A stretch of DNA of 64,000 nucleotides from Lysobacter sp. 5GHs7-4 (GTDB taxonomy: Bacteria; Pseudomonadota; Gammaproteobacteria; Xanthomonadales; Xanthomonadaceae), in assembly GCF_021284765.1 (NCBI RefSeq), contig NZ_CP089924.1:558001-622000 (forward strand), in the 5' to 3' direction. Positions 18,436 through 28,169 of this stretch are shown here, piece by piece. The notes under the pieces are model-generated. The model was not told where the DNA came from. It worked only from the letters and a program-made list of their open reading frames with translations, and did no database searches. Numbering within the stretch: position 1 is the first letter of the stretch; each line of letters begins with the position of its first letter. Both the position numbers and the translations under genes were made by a program.

Positions 18436-18464
18436 AAAAAAAGAGCCCGGCCGGGGCCGGGCTC
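18436..18464 (-). terminator. Rho-independent terminator of second Ax21 gene (minus strand)
   Basis: On the minus strand the stem GAGCCCGGCC/GGCCGGGCTC (18443-18464, loop of 2) is followed by seven T (plus-strand A run 18436-18442). It separates the two Ax21 genes, which may therefore be expressed separately. Confidence 0.88.
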
Positions 18465-18524
18465 GATCGCGACGTTCGGGGGAGAGAGAGAAATCGCGAT
18501 TGGTACGGGGTGCCGCGCTCGCGC

Positions 18525-19079
18525 TTAGAAGCTGATGCGCGGGCCAACGAAGAACTGGGTATCGCCGTCGACGAACTTGACGTCGCCGTTCACGCCCCAG
18601 GTGTCGTTGAACTTGACCAGAGCGCCGACGCGGCCGTAGAACTCGCCGTCCGACTTCTCGTAGTCCTCGTAACCGGCCAGCGCGTAGCCCTGGATGTTCG
18701 GGGTCAGCACGCCGTTGACGCCGGCTTCGACGCTGTAGCCGTTGAAGTCCAGACCCTGGCCGGCGTCGAACTTCTCGTAGGCCACGCGGGTCAGCAGGTC
18801 GACGCGCGAGTTCAGCTCGTGGTTGTAGCCCAGGCCGACGCGCCACTGGTCGAAATCGATGTTGGTGTTGTCGATCTCCTGCTTGCTGTAGCCGCCGAAG
18901 ATGTGGAAGTTGTCGGCGATCGCGCCCGAGCCGTTCAGGGCCCAGCCGTCGGCGTCGCCGCCATCGGTGTTGGTCTTGGCGTAGCCGCCTTCGACGTAGT
19001 TGTAGGACACGCCCTCGGCCGCGGAGGCGGCGAACGGCAGGGCGGCAAGCAGGGTCAGGGCAAGCAAAGTGCGCTTCAT
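18525..19079 (-). CDS. Ax21-family outer-membrane beta-barrel protein, copy 2
   Basis: 184 aa with signal peptide (MKRTLLALTLLAALPFAASA). The mature protein starts AEGVSYNYVEGGYAKTNTD, the classic Ax21 beginning. Strands such as NFHIFGGYSKQEIDNTN and QFFVGPRISF (C-terminal Phe) support an outer-membrane barrel. It matches copy 1 in N-terminal motif and strand pattern (FHIFGGYSK versus FTIFGGYSK) but has clearly diverged. It carries its own terminator at 18436. Confidence 0.88.
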   Translation of the reverse strand: MKRTLLALTLLAALPFAASAAEGVSYNYVEGGYAKTNTDGGDADGWALNGSGAIADNFHIFGGYSKQEIDNTNIDFDQWRVGLGYNHELNSRVDLLTRVAYEKFDAGQGLDFNGYSVEAGVNGVLTPNIQGYALAGYEDYEKSDGEFYGRVGALVKFNDTWGVNGDVKFVDGDTQFFVGPRISF

Positions 19080-19410
19080 AAAGGTCTCAGCCTCTTATTG
19101 GTTTTGTTCGTCCGAATCGCGGCGCCTCGGGGTGGGGCGGCTCTTGTGATTCGGATGTGGCGCAGTATCCAAGCGCCGATTCAATCGAAGCTGAATTTTG
19201 TACCTGGAAGTTTAGGAACTCTGCTGTTCGTGCACGGTCGCGCCGAAAGTCATGCCTGTTAAATGCTTGTAAACAAAGGGTTTGCACAGTATTCGCCGAA
19301 CAAAACGGCGGATGAATGCGGATTGGCACCGTTTACATGCAGGCCTGCCAACGCCGGCGATTGCGCCGCTTTGCCTGGCGCGCATCGCCGTCCAACGCGG
19401 CCGCTCGCGC
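19080..19410. other. 331-base gene-free stretch
   Basis: Lies upstream of the minus-strand Ax21 copy 2 and downstream of rtcR. It is clearly more A+T-rich than its surroundings (for example around 19190-19340), as expected for the Ax21 promoter and leader. I see no gene or strong terminator in it. Confidence 0.5.
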
Positions 19411-21015
<1,605 letters not shown>

Positions 21016-21135
21016 ATCCGTTCCTATAAAAACTTCGCCTCCAATATACGAAATATGGAAGCATTCGAACCGGTCGTGCTGCTGCTATCTCGATAACATC
21101 TTATTTATCAGTGATTTAGATTCATCGCCCGAAGT

Positions 21136-21151
21136 TGGCACGGCGATTGCT
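21136..21151 (+). promoter_or_regulatory. Sigma54 (-24/-12) promoter of rtcBA
   Basis: TGGCAC (21136-21141), 5 bases, TTGCT (21147-21151), a full match to the sigma54 consensus with GG and GC 12 bases apart. It points toward rtcB, with a transcription start expected near G21161. The divergent gene encodes the sigma54 activator RtcR, so the match is functionally coherent. A possible activator-site inverted repeat GATAA...TTATC lies at 21092-21109. Confidence 0.9.
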
Positions 21152-21160
21152 CTAAGCCTA

Positions 21161-21290
21161 GTGCGGCCCCGAGCCACCTGCGCACGCTGCGCAGGCCGGT
21201 TCGGGACCAACCCCTCAGTGGTGCCCGGCTGGCAATAGGGCCAGCCGGGCGGGGGGAGGCGCAGGTACTCGGACTTCGGTCCGGCACCGC
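21161..21290 (+). promoter_or_regulatory. Highly structured 5' leader of rtcB transcript
   Basis: From the predicted start the RNA can form four hairpins in about 110 nt. They are an 8-bp stem with a 3-nt loop (21177-21195), a 4-bp stem with a 7-nt loop (21199-21213), an 11-bp GC-rich stem (GCCCGGCTGGC/GCCAGCCGGGC, 21222-21249) and a 5-bp stem capped by a UUCG tetraloop (21270-21283). GTGC at 21161-21164 can pair with GCAC at 21284-21287 to close the set. GCGCAGG at 21259-21265 can compete for the 5' arm of the first hairpin. No U-run follows the strong hairpin, so it is not a simple terminator. Role unknown. Confidence 0.5.
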
Positions 21291-21387
21291 GAACGCATCG
21301 CCCGTCATCCGCTGCACTTCATCGCCGCATCGCTTTCCCGCGTCGCGGCGACCTAGACCGCAACACCCACACCGATAGAGTGATCCC

Positions 21388-22614
21388 ATGAGCACGCACA
21401 ACTACGACGTCATCCAGGAGCCCGGCTCCGCCCCTATCAAGCTGTGGACTCGCGGCGTTCCGCTGGAGGACGAAGCGCGCCAGCAGCTGCAGAACATCGC
21501 CAAGCTGCCCTTCATCCACCGCTGGATCGCGGTGATGCCGGACGTGCACCTGGGCAAGGGCGCGACCGTGGGTTCGGTGGTGCCGACCATCGGCGCGATC
21601 GTGCCGGCGGCGGTGGGTGTGGACATCGGCTGCGGCATGATCGCCGCGCGCACCACGCTGACCGCCAGCGACCTGCCGGACGATCTGTCCGGGCTGCGCA
21701 GCGCGATCGAGCGCGCGGTGCCGCACGGCCGCACCACCGGCCGCGGCGTGCGCGACAAGGGCGCCTGGCAGAATCCGCCCGAGCGCGCGATCGAGGGTTG
21801 GACGCAGTTGGTCGCCGACTTCCAGCGCATCTGCGAGCGCCATCCGCGCCTGAAGAACACCAACAACCTCAACCATCTGGGTACCCTGGGTACGGGCAAC
21901 CATTTCGTCGAGGTCTGCCTGGACGAGGAGCAGCGCGTGTGGTTCATGCTGCACTCGGGTTCGCGCGGCGTCGGCAACGCGATCGGCACCCACTTCATCG
22001 AGCTGGCCAAGCAGGACATGCGCCGCTGGATGATCAACCTGCCCGATCAGGACCTGGCCTACCTGCCCGAGGGCAGCGAGCACTACGCCGACTACGTGTT
22101 CGCGGTCGACTGGGCGCAGCGTTACGCGCGCATCAACCGCGAGATCATGATGCAGCACGTGGTCGCGGCGGCGCGCACGGTGATCGCCAAGCCGTTCGAG
22201 GCCGCGGCCGAGGCGGTGAACTGCCACCACAACTACGTCAACCGCGAGCAGCACTTCGGCAAGGACGTGTTCGTGACCCGCAAGGGCGCGGTGAGCGCGC
22301 GCAAGGGCGAGTTGGGCATCATTCCGGGCAGCATGGGCGCGAAAAGCTTTATCGTGCGCGGCCTGGGCAACGCCGACAGCTTCCATAGCTGCAGCCACGG
22401 CGCCGGCCGCGTGATGAGCCGTACCCAGGCGCGCAAGCTGATCAGCGTGGACGACCACATCAAGGCCACCGCGCACGTGGAATGCCGCAAGGACGCGGAG
22501 GTGGTGGACGAGTCGCCGGCCGCGTACAAGCCGATCGAAGCCGTGATGGCCGCGCAGAGCGACTTGGTCGAGATCGTGCATACGCTGCGTCAGGTGGTCT
22601 GCGTGAAGGGTTGA
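21388..22614 (+). CDS. rtcB: RNA ligase RtcB (3'-phosphate/5'-OH ligase)
   Basis: 408 aa, the length of the E. coli enzyme. It has the metal and GMP-transfer residues: Cys82 in AVGVDIGCGM, the GTGNHFVE and HSGSRGVGNAIG motifs, NCHHNY, and the guanylylated His337 in SCSHGAGR. It joins RNA ends left by stress ribonucleases using GTP. It sits behind a sigma54 promoter and a structured leader, with rtcA downstream. Confidence 0.97.
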   Translation: MSTHNYDVIQEPGSAPIKLWTRGVPLEDEARQQLQNIAKLPFIHRWIAVMPDVHLGKGATVGSVVPTIGAIVPAAVGVDIGCGMIAARTTLTASDLPDDLSGLRSAIERAVPHGRTTGRGVRDKGAWQNPPERAIEGWTQLVADFQRICERHPRLKNTNNLNHLGTLGTGNHFVEVCLDEEQRVWFMLHSGSRGVGNAIGTHFIELAKQDMRRWMINLPDQDLAYLPEGSEHYADYVFAVDWAQRYARINREIMMQHVVAAARTVIAKPFEAAAEAVNCHHNYVNREQHFGKDVFVTRKGAVSARKGELGIIPGSMGAKSFIVRGLGNADSFHSCSHGAGRVMSRTQARKLISVDDHIKATAHVECRKDAEVVDESPAAYKPIEAVMAAQSDLVEIVHTLRQVVCVKG

Positions 22615-22617
22615 ATG

Positions 22618-22676
22618 CGCCGCCCGCGGGCGGCGCGAAGGAAACAGCAAACGGACGGAGCCGGGCTCCGTCCGCA
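22618..22676 (+). other. Two intercistronic hairpins between rtcB and rtcA
   Basis: A 20-nt perfect palindrome (GCGCCGCCCG and its mirror, 22618-22637) and a second hairpin with a 10-bp stem CGGACGGAGC/GCTCCGTCCG and 3-nt loop (22654-22676) lie in the 83-nt gap. Neither is followed by a T run. They may limit read-through or stabilise the rtcB message. Confidence 0.6.
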
Positions 22677-22697
22677 TTCGTTATCGGAAATATCGCA

Positions 22698-23717
22698 ATG
22701 GACATGATCGAACTCGACGGCTCGGCAGGCGGCGGGCAACTGCTGCGCACCGCCTTGAGCCTGAGCCTGTGCACGGGCATCGGCTTCACCATGCAGCACA
22801 TCCGCGCCAAGCGTTCGCGCCCGGGCCTGATGCGTCAGCACCTCACCGCGGTCAATGCGGCCGCGGCGGTCGGCCGCGCCTTCGTGCACGGCGTCGACCT
22901 GGGCGCGACCAGCCTGCGCTTCGAGCCCGGGCAGCCGACGGCGGGCGACTATCGCTTCGCCACCGGCACCGCCGGCTCGACCACGCTGGTGCTGCAGACG
23001 GTGTTGCCGGCGCTGTGGCGCTGCGAGGCGCCGTCGCGACTGGTGCTGGAAGGCGGCACCCACAATCCGCTGGCGCCCAGCGCCGACTTCATCGCCGACA
23101 GCTACCTGCCGGCGCTGCGTCGCATCGGCGTGGACGCGCAGCTGCGCCTGGAGCGTCACGGCTTCTATCCGGCCGGTGGCGGCGTGCTGCATGCGACGGT
23201 GGCGGGCGGCGCGCGGCTGCGCCACGGCGTGTTCGAGTCGCGCGGCGAGCTGCAATCGCTACGCGCGACCGCCCTACTGTCGGCGTTGTCGGCCAGCATC
23301 GGCCAGCGCGAACTGGAGGTGCTGGGCGCGCGCCTGGGACTGGACGAAAGCGCGTTGGAGCTGCGCAGCGTGCGTCCGGCGATCGGGCCGGGCAACGCGC
23401 TCAGCGTGCAGGTGCGTCACAGCGAACACTGCGAGACCTTCACCGGCCACGGCGAGCGTGGGGTGAAAGCCGAGCAGATCGCCGCTCGCCTGGCCGACGA
23501 AGTGCGTGGCTATCTGGACTCACCGGCCTGCGTCGGCGAACACCTGGCCGATCAGTTGCTGCTGCCGATGGCGCTGGCCGGCGGCGGCGCGTTCACCACC
23601 GCCGTCATCAGCGAGCACCTGAGCAGCAATGCGCGCCTGATCGAAAAGTTCCTGCCGGTGGAAATCGACTGGCAGCCGATCGCGCCGGACCACTGGCGCG
23701 TGACGGTCGCCGGCTGA
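22698..23717 (+). CDS. rtcA: RNA 3'-terminal phosphate cyclase RtcA
   Basis: 339 aa from ATG at 22698 (a second ATG is 2 codons on). LDGSAGGGQLLRTALSLSL is the conserved N-terminal motif. IRAKRSRPGLMRQHLTAVNAA and the C-terminal EHLADQLLLPMALAGGG (which carries the nucleotidyl-accepting His in this family) complete it. It converts RNA 3'-phosphate to 2',3'-cyclic phosphate. It is downstream of rtcB in the RtcR-controlled operon. Confidence 0.95.
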   Translation: MDMIELDGSAGGGQLLRTALSLSLCTGIGFTMQHIRAKRSRPGLMRQHLTAVNAAAAVGRAFVHGVDLGATSLRFEPGQPTAGDYRFATGTAGSTTLVLQTVLPALWRCEAPSRLVLEGGTHNPLAPSADFIADSYLPALRRIGVDAQLRLERHGFYPAGGGVLHATVAGGARLRHGVFESRGELQSLRATALLSALSASIGQRELEVLGARLGLDESALELRSVRPAIGPGNALSVQVRHSEHCETFTGHGERGVKAEQIAARLADEVRGYLDSPACVGEHLADQLLLPMALAGGGAFTTAVISEHLSSNARLIEKFLPVEIDWQPIAPDHWRVTVAG

Positions 23718-23738
23718 GGCCGGCGGCCGTGCGTGCGC

Positions 23739-25265
23739 TCAGCCCATCGACAACGTCGGCGACGGCGTTGCCGATGCGCGCGCGTTCGCGGTGTCGCCCT
23801 GCGGCCGGCGCAGCACCACCCACAGGCACAGGCCGATCGCGATCGCCTGGCTGAAGGTCGACAACGCCATGCGGCCGTGCAGTTCGGGCAGCGGCATGCC
23901 GCCGAAGGGCAGCACGGCGCTCAAGCCCAGATACGCGATCGCCAACGCGGCCACGCGCGAGGGTTGCAGGCGACTGCCGGCGGCGACCAGCAGCCACAGC
24001 CAGATCGGCGCGAACAGGCCGTTGTGGTCGGGCACGAAGGGGCTGCGATACGCGGCCAGCGCCAGCAGCGCCAGCCAGGTCGACACCAGTTCCAGCCGCG
24101 ACATCGCGCTGGCGCGGCGCGCGGCGAAAATCGCCAGCGCGAACACCACCAGGGTCCACACCCACGACACGGCCTTCTCGACCACCGGCGTCATGCCGCC
24201 CACGCCCAGCGCGTCCAGCTTCACCGCCAGGCCCGGTACCGAGTCGTTGATCGCCACCACCGGCTCCAGGCCGTCCAGCCACAGGAAGGCCCAGGACTCG
24301 CCACTGAGGATGCGCGGCGCCTGGAACTGGAAGAAGGCCTCGAACGGCGCGGTGCCCAGCCAGGCCAGCGCGATCACGCTGTACAGCGCGGAGAACGCGA
24401 TCGTCCAGGCCGCGTCGCGCCAGCGCCGCGCGGCCAGCAGGTACAGGCCCAGCAAGCCCGGAAACAACTTGAACACGGCGAAGCCGAGCACCGCGCCGCC
24501 CAGCACCGGACGCCCGCGCCAGAACAGCATCATCGCCAGCAGCGACATCGCGATCGCGGCGATCTGGAAGTTGCCCAACTGCAGGGTCAGCAGCACCGGC
24601 GTGCTCAGCCACAGCGCCGGCAACAGCAGGGCGATGCGGCGGCCGGCCGCGCCGCCGATCCAGCGGCCCAGGATCAGCACGCTCATCGCCAGCAGGGCGC
24701 CTTCGATGGCGAACCACAGCGCGCGCAGCTCCAGGAAGCCGCCGCCCAACGCGATGCCGGCGCGCGGCAGGATCAGGAACTGCGGCAGATAGAGGAAATC
24801 GTCGAGCTTGAAGCGGCCTTCCATGCCGCCGTAGTGCTCGGGGTCGTAGAGGTTGGGCACGCCCTGGCCGGCCAGGCCGGCGGCTTTCCACATGCCGGAA
24901 AAACAGTTGTGGCGCACGTAGAACTCGTCGAACCAGTACGCCGAGGCCTGCGCCTGGTTGGCATCGACCATGAACAAGGCGATGCCGGCGGTGCGTGCGA
25001 TCGCGGCGATGGCGATCAGCAGCCACAGCGCGCTCCAGCCCGGATGCGCACGGCTCAGGCCGTCCCATTCGTGCGGCAGGCGGCGCGCGAGCCAGGGCGT
25101 GGCCAGGCCCGCCAACACGATCGCGCTGGCCAGCGCCACCGTCGGCGCGAGTGCGCTGGGCACGAACGCCGCGATCGCCACGGCGGGCAGGGTCGCGAAC
25201 AGCAGGCTCATCAAGGCGGCGACGATCCAGCGTTCGCTGGCGATACGAGGCGCGGACAGGTTCAT
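23739..25265 (-). CDS. Polytopic membrane protein, GT87/DUF2029-type glycosyltransferase candidate
   Basis: 508 aa with about 10-12 hydrophobic helices. An early loop carries ASAYWFDEFYVRHNCFSG and LYDPEHYGGMEGRFKLDDFLYLPQF, an acidic, aromatic pattern like the catalytic loop of GT87 polyprenol-linked mannosyltransferases. FKLFPGLLGLYLLAARRWR is another typical segment. It would use a lipid-linked sugar on the periplasmic side. It is the last gene of the minus-strand operon, 46 nt after the HAD gene. Confidence 0.72.
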   Translation of the reverse strand: MNLSAPRIASERWIVAALMSLLFATLPAVAIAAFVPSALAPTVALASAIVLAGLATPWLARRLPHEWDGLSRAHPGWSALWLLIAIAAIARTAGIALFMVDANQAQASAYWFDEFYVRHNCFSGMWKAAGLAGQGVPNLYDPEHYGGMEGRFKLDDFLYLPQFLILPRAGIALGGGFLELRALWFAIEGALLAMSVLILGRWIGGAAGRRIALLLPALWLSTPVLLTLQLGNFQIAAIAMSLLAMMLFWRGRPVLGGAVLGFAVFKLFPGLLGLYLLAARRWRDAAWTIAFSALYSVIALAWLGTAPFEAFFQFQAPRILSGESWAFLWLDGLEPVVAINDSVPGLAVKLDALGVGGMTPVVEKAVSWVWTLVVFALAIFAARRASAMSRLELVSTWLALLALAAYRSPFVPDHNGLFAPIWLWLLVAAGSRLQPSRVAALAIAYLGLSAVLPFGGMPLPELHGRMALSTFSQAIAIGLCLWVVLRRPQGDTANARASATPSPTLSMG

Positions 25266-25311
25266 GCGGTGCGGCTCCGTGAGGCGTTGCGGCGCGGACG
25301 GCGACGGGCGT

Positions 25312-26076
25312 TCATTGCGCGGCCCAGCCTTCGACCTTGCCCGAGAACAGATAGCGGCTGAGTTCCTCGAAATCGTCGAACACCAGATCCGGCGCGGCCT
25401 CGTGGCCGTTGCCGTTGTGCGCGCGGTCCACCCGCAGCAGGGTGGTGATGCCGAAGCGGCGCGCGCCGGCGACGTCGCTGGCTGGGTCGTCGCCGATCAT
25501 CCAGATCCGGTCCGGTTCGATGCCCAGCTTGTCGATCGCCAGCTGGAACGGCGCCTCCTGCGGCTTGTCGGCGCCGGCTTCCTCGGAGGTCACGACGTAA
25601 TCGAAGCAATCGTCCAGGCCGAAGTAGATGATCTTGCGGAATTGGATCTGCGAGGTGAGGTCGGTGATGATCGCCGTGCCGATGCCGCGGCTGCGCAGGC
25701 TCATCAGGAACTCGCGCACGCCCGGGAACAGCTCGCAATGCGAGAGGAAGGTGCGCCAGTAGGTCTGCTCCAGGTCCAGCGTGATCACCAGCTGGGTCTT
25801 GCGCCCCAGCAGTTCGATGCCGCGCTGGAAGTACAGCAGGCGGCTGTGCGAACTGGCGGTGCGCCCCAGGCGTTGCTTCACCTCCTGGCGCGCCTGGGCG
25901 AAGGCCTGGCGCACGTCGCCGACGCCGCAGCCCAGTAGGCGCGCGGCCTTGTCCTCTGCCGCCGCCAGCGCGCAGGCGTGCGGATGGCTGTAGGCGTACA
26001 GCGTGTTGTCGGTGTCGAAGATGATCGCCTGCGGCGCGCGCAGGGCCGTGTCCGTGTTGTGGATGCTCAGGCTCAT
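25312..26076 (-). CDS. HAD-family hydrolase
   Basis: 254 aa from ATG at 26076. Motif I is AIIFDTDNTLYAY, motif II lies in AIITDLTSQIQF, the catalytic Lys in GADKPQEAPF, and motif IV is MIGDDPASDVAGAR. It is a phosphatase of the haloacid dehalogenase superfamily. Its start overlaps the stop of the transferase-kinase fusion by 4 nt, so it probably dephosphorylates an intermediate of the same pathway, possibly the product of the kinase or nucleotidyltransferase. Confidence 0.88.
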   Translation of the reverse strand: MSLSIHNTDTALRAPQAIIFDTDNTLYAYSHPHACALAAAEDKAARLLGCGVGDVRQAFAQARQEVKQRLGRTASSHSRLLYFQRGIELLGRKTQLVITLDLEQTYWRTFLSHCELFPGVREFLMSLRSRGIGTAIITDLTSQIQFRKIIYFGLDDCFDYVVTSEEAGADKPQEAPFQLAIDKLGIEPDRIWMIGDDPASDVAGARRFGITTLLRVDRAHNGNGHEAAPDLVFDDFEELSRYLFSGKVEGWAAQ

Positions 26077-28169
26077 TGGATGCGGTTCTTCAAGGCTTCT
26101 TCGGTGTGCACCAGGACCAGCAACTGCATGATCCCGCTCATGCCGTCCTCCCACTGGGGACGGATATCCAGCATTTCCTGCAGGCCGGGCACCAGATTGC
26201 GCGCGGCCAGGGCGATGTCCTCGGCGACCACGTCGCCCTCGATCGTCATCTCGACTTCGCCCGACTCCTCGGCCAACTGCACGTCCAGGTGCAGGCCGCA
26301 GACGCCGATCAGGATCCGCGCCACGCGCTCGTGGTAGGTGCCGTTGCGGATCAGCGCGACCAGCTTCAGGCGCACCTGGTCGGGCGGGATGCCGCGTTCC
26401 AGCTGCTGCGGATTGACCGGCTGCAGGCGCAGCACCAGGCTGGCGACGGCTTTCTGCGGATGGATGTAGCGCTGCGAATCCGGCGCGCGCCGTTGCAGCG
26501 AACCCTCGACCGCGGCCAGGTCGTGGCCGCGCTGGTGCACGTCGCGGTGGATCTTCCAGGCGCGGCGCAGCGACTCGTCCACGTCCAGGAACACGCTGAC
26601 GTCGAAGCGCCGGCGCAGGCGCGGAAAGTGCAGCGCGTGCAGGCCCGAGGCGATGACCACGTCGTTCTTGGCCAGCAGCGTCGGCGCCTCGAAGCGGCCG
26701 GCGGCGTGGTCGTAGCGGCGGCAGACGATGGCCTTGCCGTCCATCAGCGCCAGCACGTCGCTGCTGAAGCGCTGCAGGTCGTTGGCGCGCGGATTGAGGT
26801 GGGTCAGGCCCTTCCACATCGGCGCGTAGCGGTCCCAGATGTGGTAGTCGTCGCCCGACACGTGCACCACCGAGTGGTCGCCGAACACGCCGGCCAGAGC
26901 GCGGCTGAGCGTGTCCTTGCCCGAGCCCGAATCGCCGGCGATGCCCAGCGCCAGCGGCTTCTGCGCGATGCGGTAGTAGTCGTTGCGGCCGACGCGTTCG
27001 CGCAGCATCTGCACGATCAGCACCAGACCGGACGCCACCACCAGGGTCATCCACAGCGAGTGCACGTGCGGCGTCACGCGGACAGCGACGGCGGCGATCG
27101 CCGCCGTCGGATCCCAGCCCAGCCAGGGCGCGCTGGCGCCGGAAGAAATGAACACGTGCATCGCGATCAGCAGCAGCGAGAAGCCGCCGGCCAGCACGCG
27201 CGCGCTGCGGTCGCCCTGCAACTGATGCGCGACCAGGAACGGCACCAGCCACAGGTACCAGCCCGGCGGCGCCGGCGTGCCCAGCACGACCAGGAAGAAC
27301 GACAGACCGGTGCTGGCGATCAGCAGTTCGAAGCTGATGCGGCGGAAGCGCCAGGCCGCGTAGGCGGCGAGCAGATACAGCGTAGGGGTGAGATAGAGCT
27401 TGAGCTCCTCGCCCAGCGGCAAGGCCAGATCGAACACGCGGCCGAATTCGCGCGAGCCGAACACCATCGCCACGAAACCCGACGAGGCCAGCCACGGCAG
27501 GGTCAGCAGCGCCGCCACGCCGGCGCAGACCAGCGCGAACGGCGCCAGCATCGAGCGTAGGCGCTTGTTGCGCCACAGGTAGATGCCGATGAACGGCGCG
27601 GCCAGGCCCATGCTGAGCTTGGCCGCCAGCGCCAGGCCCAGTGCGGCGCCGCTGGCGCGCGGCCGGTAGCGGCGGATCAGCAGCAGCGACAGCAGCAGCA
27701 GCGCGATCGGCACGATGTCGGTCTGACCGTTCCAATACGTCACGAACAGCACGATCGGCGACCACCAGTACAGCCACAGCAGCATGCGCGGCCGGTCGGT
27801 GGGCAGCAGGCGGCGCAGCAGCAGCAAGCAGGCCAGGTCCGCGCTCAGCAGGCCCAGGCGGAAGCCGATGCCCAGGAAGGCCTGACTGCCGGTGGCGGCA
27901 TCGAGCAGCCAGCCCAGCGCGCTGCCCGGTGCGTGCGCCAGCAGCATCACCGGGCCGTAGGGATAGGCCAGCGCGCTGCCGCCGGCGGCGAGGAAACTCG
28001 ACCACGGGTCCAGCCCGGGATGGCCGATGGCGTGATCCAGGAACGGCAGGAACCATTCCTGCTGGATCCTCGGCACCAGCAGCACGATCAGCGCCACGCG
28101 CAGCAGCAGCCCGGCGCGGAACTGCGCCGTGCGCAACATCGGGTCCCGCCACCAGCGCGCCAGACTCAT
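26073..28169 (-). CDS. Fusion: membrane glycosyltransferase domain + uridine-kinase-like P-loop kinase
   Basis: 698 aa from ATG at 28169, set by the 4-nt overlap with the upstream gene's stop. The N-terminal ~395 residues hold about ten membrane helices with GT87/PMT-like features (LYWWSPIVLFVTYWNGQTDI, LALAAKLSMGLAAPF). The C-terminal part begins with a P-loop GDSGSGKD (412-419), then VHVSGDDYHIWDRYAPMWKG, ASGLHALHFPRL and FLDVDESLRRAWKIHRDVHQ, the pattern of the phosphoribulokinase/uridine kinase family. The last ~100 residues are unassigned. Fusion of a membrane sugar transferase to a soluble kinase is unusual and links lipid-sugar transfer to phosphorylation of a sugar or nucleoside. Confidence 0.8.
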   Translation of the reverse strand: MSLARWWRDPMLRTAQFRAGLLLRVALIVLLVPRIQQEWFLPFLDHAIGHPGLDPWSSFLAAGGSALAYPYGPVMLLAHAPGSALGWLLDAATGSQAFLGIGFRLGLLSADLACLLLLRRLLPTDRPRMLLWLYWWSPIVLFVTYWNGQTDIVPIALLLLSLLLIRRYRPRASGAALGLALAAKLSMGLAAPFIGIYLWRNKRLRSMLAPFALVCAGVAALLTLPWLASSGFVAMVFGSREFGRVFDLALPLGEELKLYLTPTLYLLAAYAAWRFRRISFELLIASTGLSFFLVVLGTPAPPGWYLWLVPFLVAHQLQGDRSARVLAGGFSLLLIAMHVFISSGASAPWLGWDPTAAIAAVAVRVTPHVHSLWMTLVVASGLVLIVQMLRERVGRNDYYRIAQKPLALGIAGDSGSGKDTLSRALAGVFGDHSVVHVSGDDYHIWDRYAPMWKGLTHLNPRANDLQRFSSDVLALMDGKAIVCRRYDHAAGRFEAPTLLAKNDVVIASGLHALHFPRLRRRFDVSVFLDVDESLRRAWKIHRDVHQRGHDLAAVEGSLQRRAPDSQRYIHPQKAVASLVLRLQPVNPQQLERGIPPDQVRLKLVALIRNGTYHERVARILIGVCGLHLDVQLAEESGEVEMTIEGDVVAEDIALAARNLVPGLQEMLDIRPQWEDGMSGIMQLLVLVHTEEALKNRIQ

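Noticed and set aside
19310..19345. A second sigma54-type site TTGGCAC...TGC downstream of rtcR
   Set aside because: The GG and GC elements are 14 bases apart, not 12, and no gene starts in that direction.
21196..21213. T-arm-like element GGTTCGGGACC in the rtcB leader, as a tRNA or tRNA-like RNA
   Set aside because: The flanking stem does not form a proper T arm, no acceptor stem or anticodon arm can be built around it, and the hairpin reading is more consistent.
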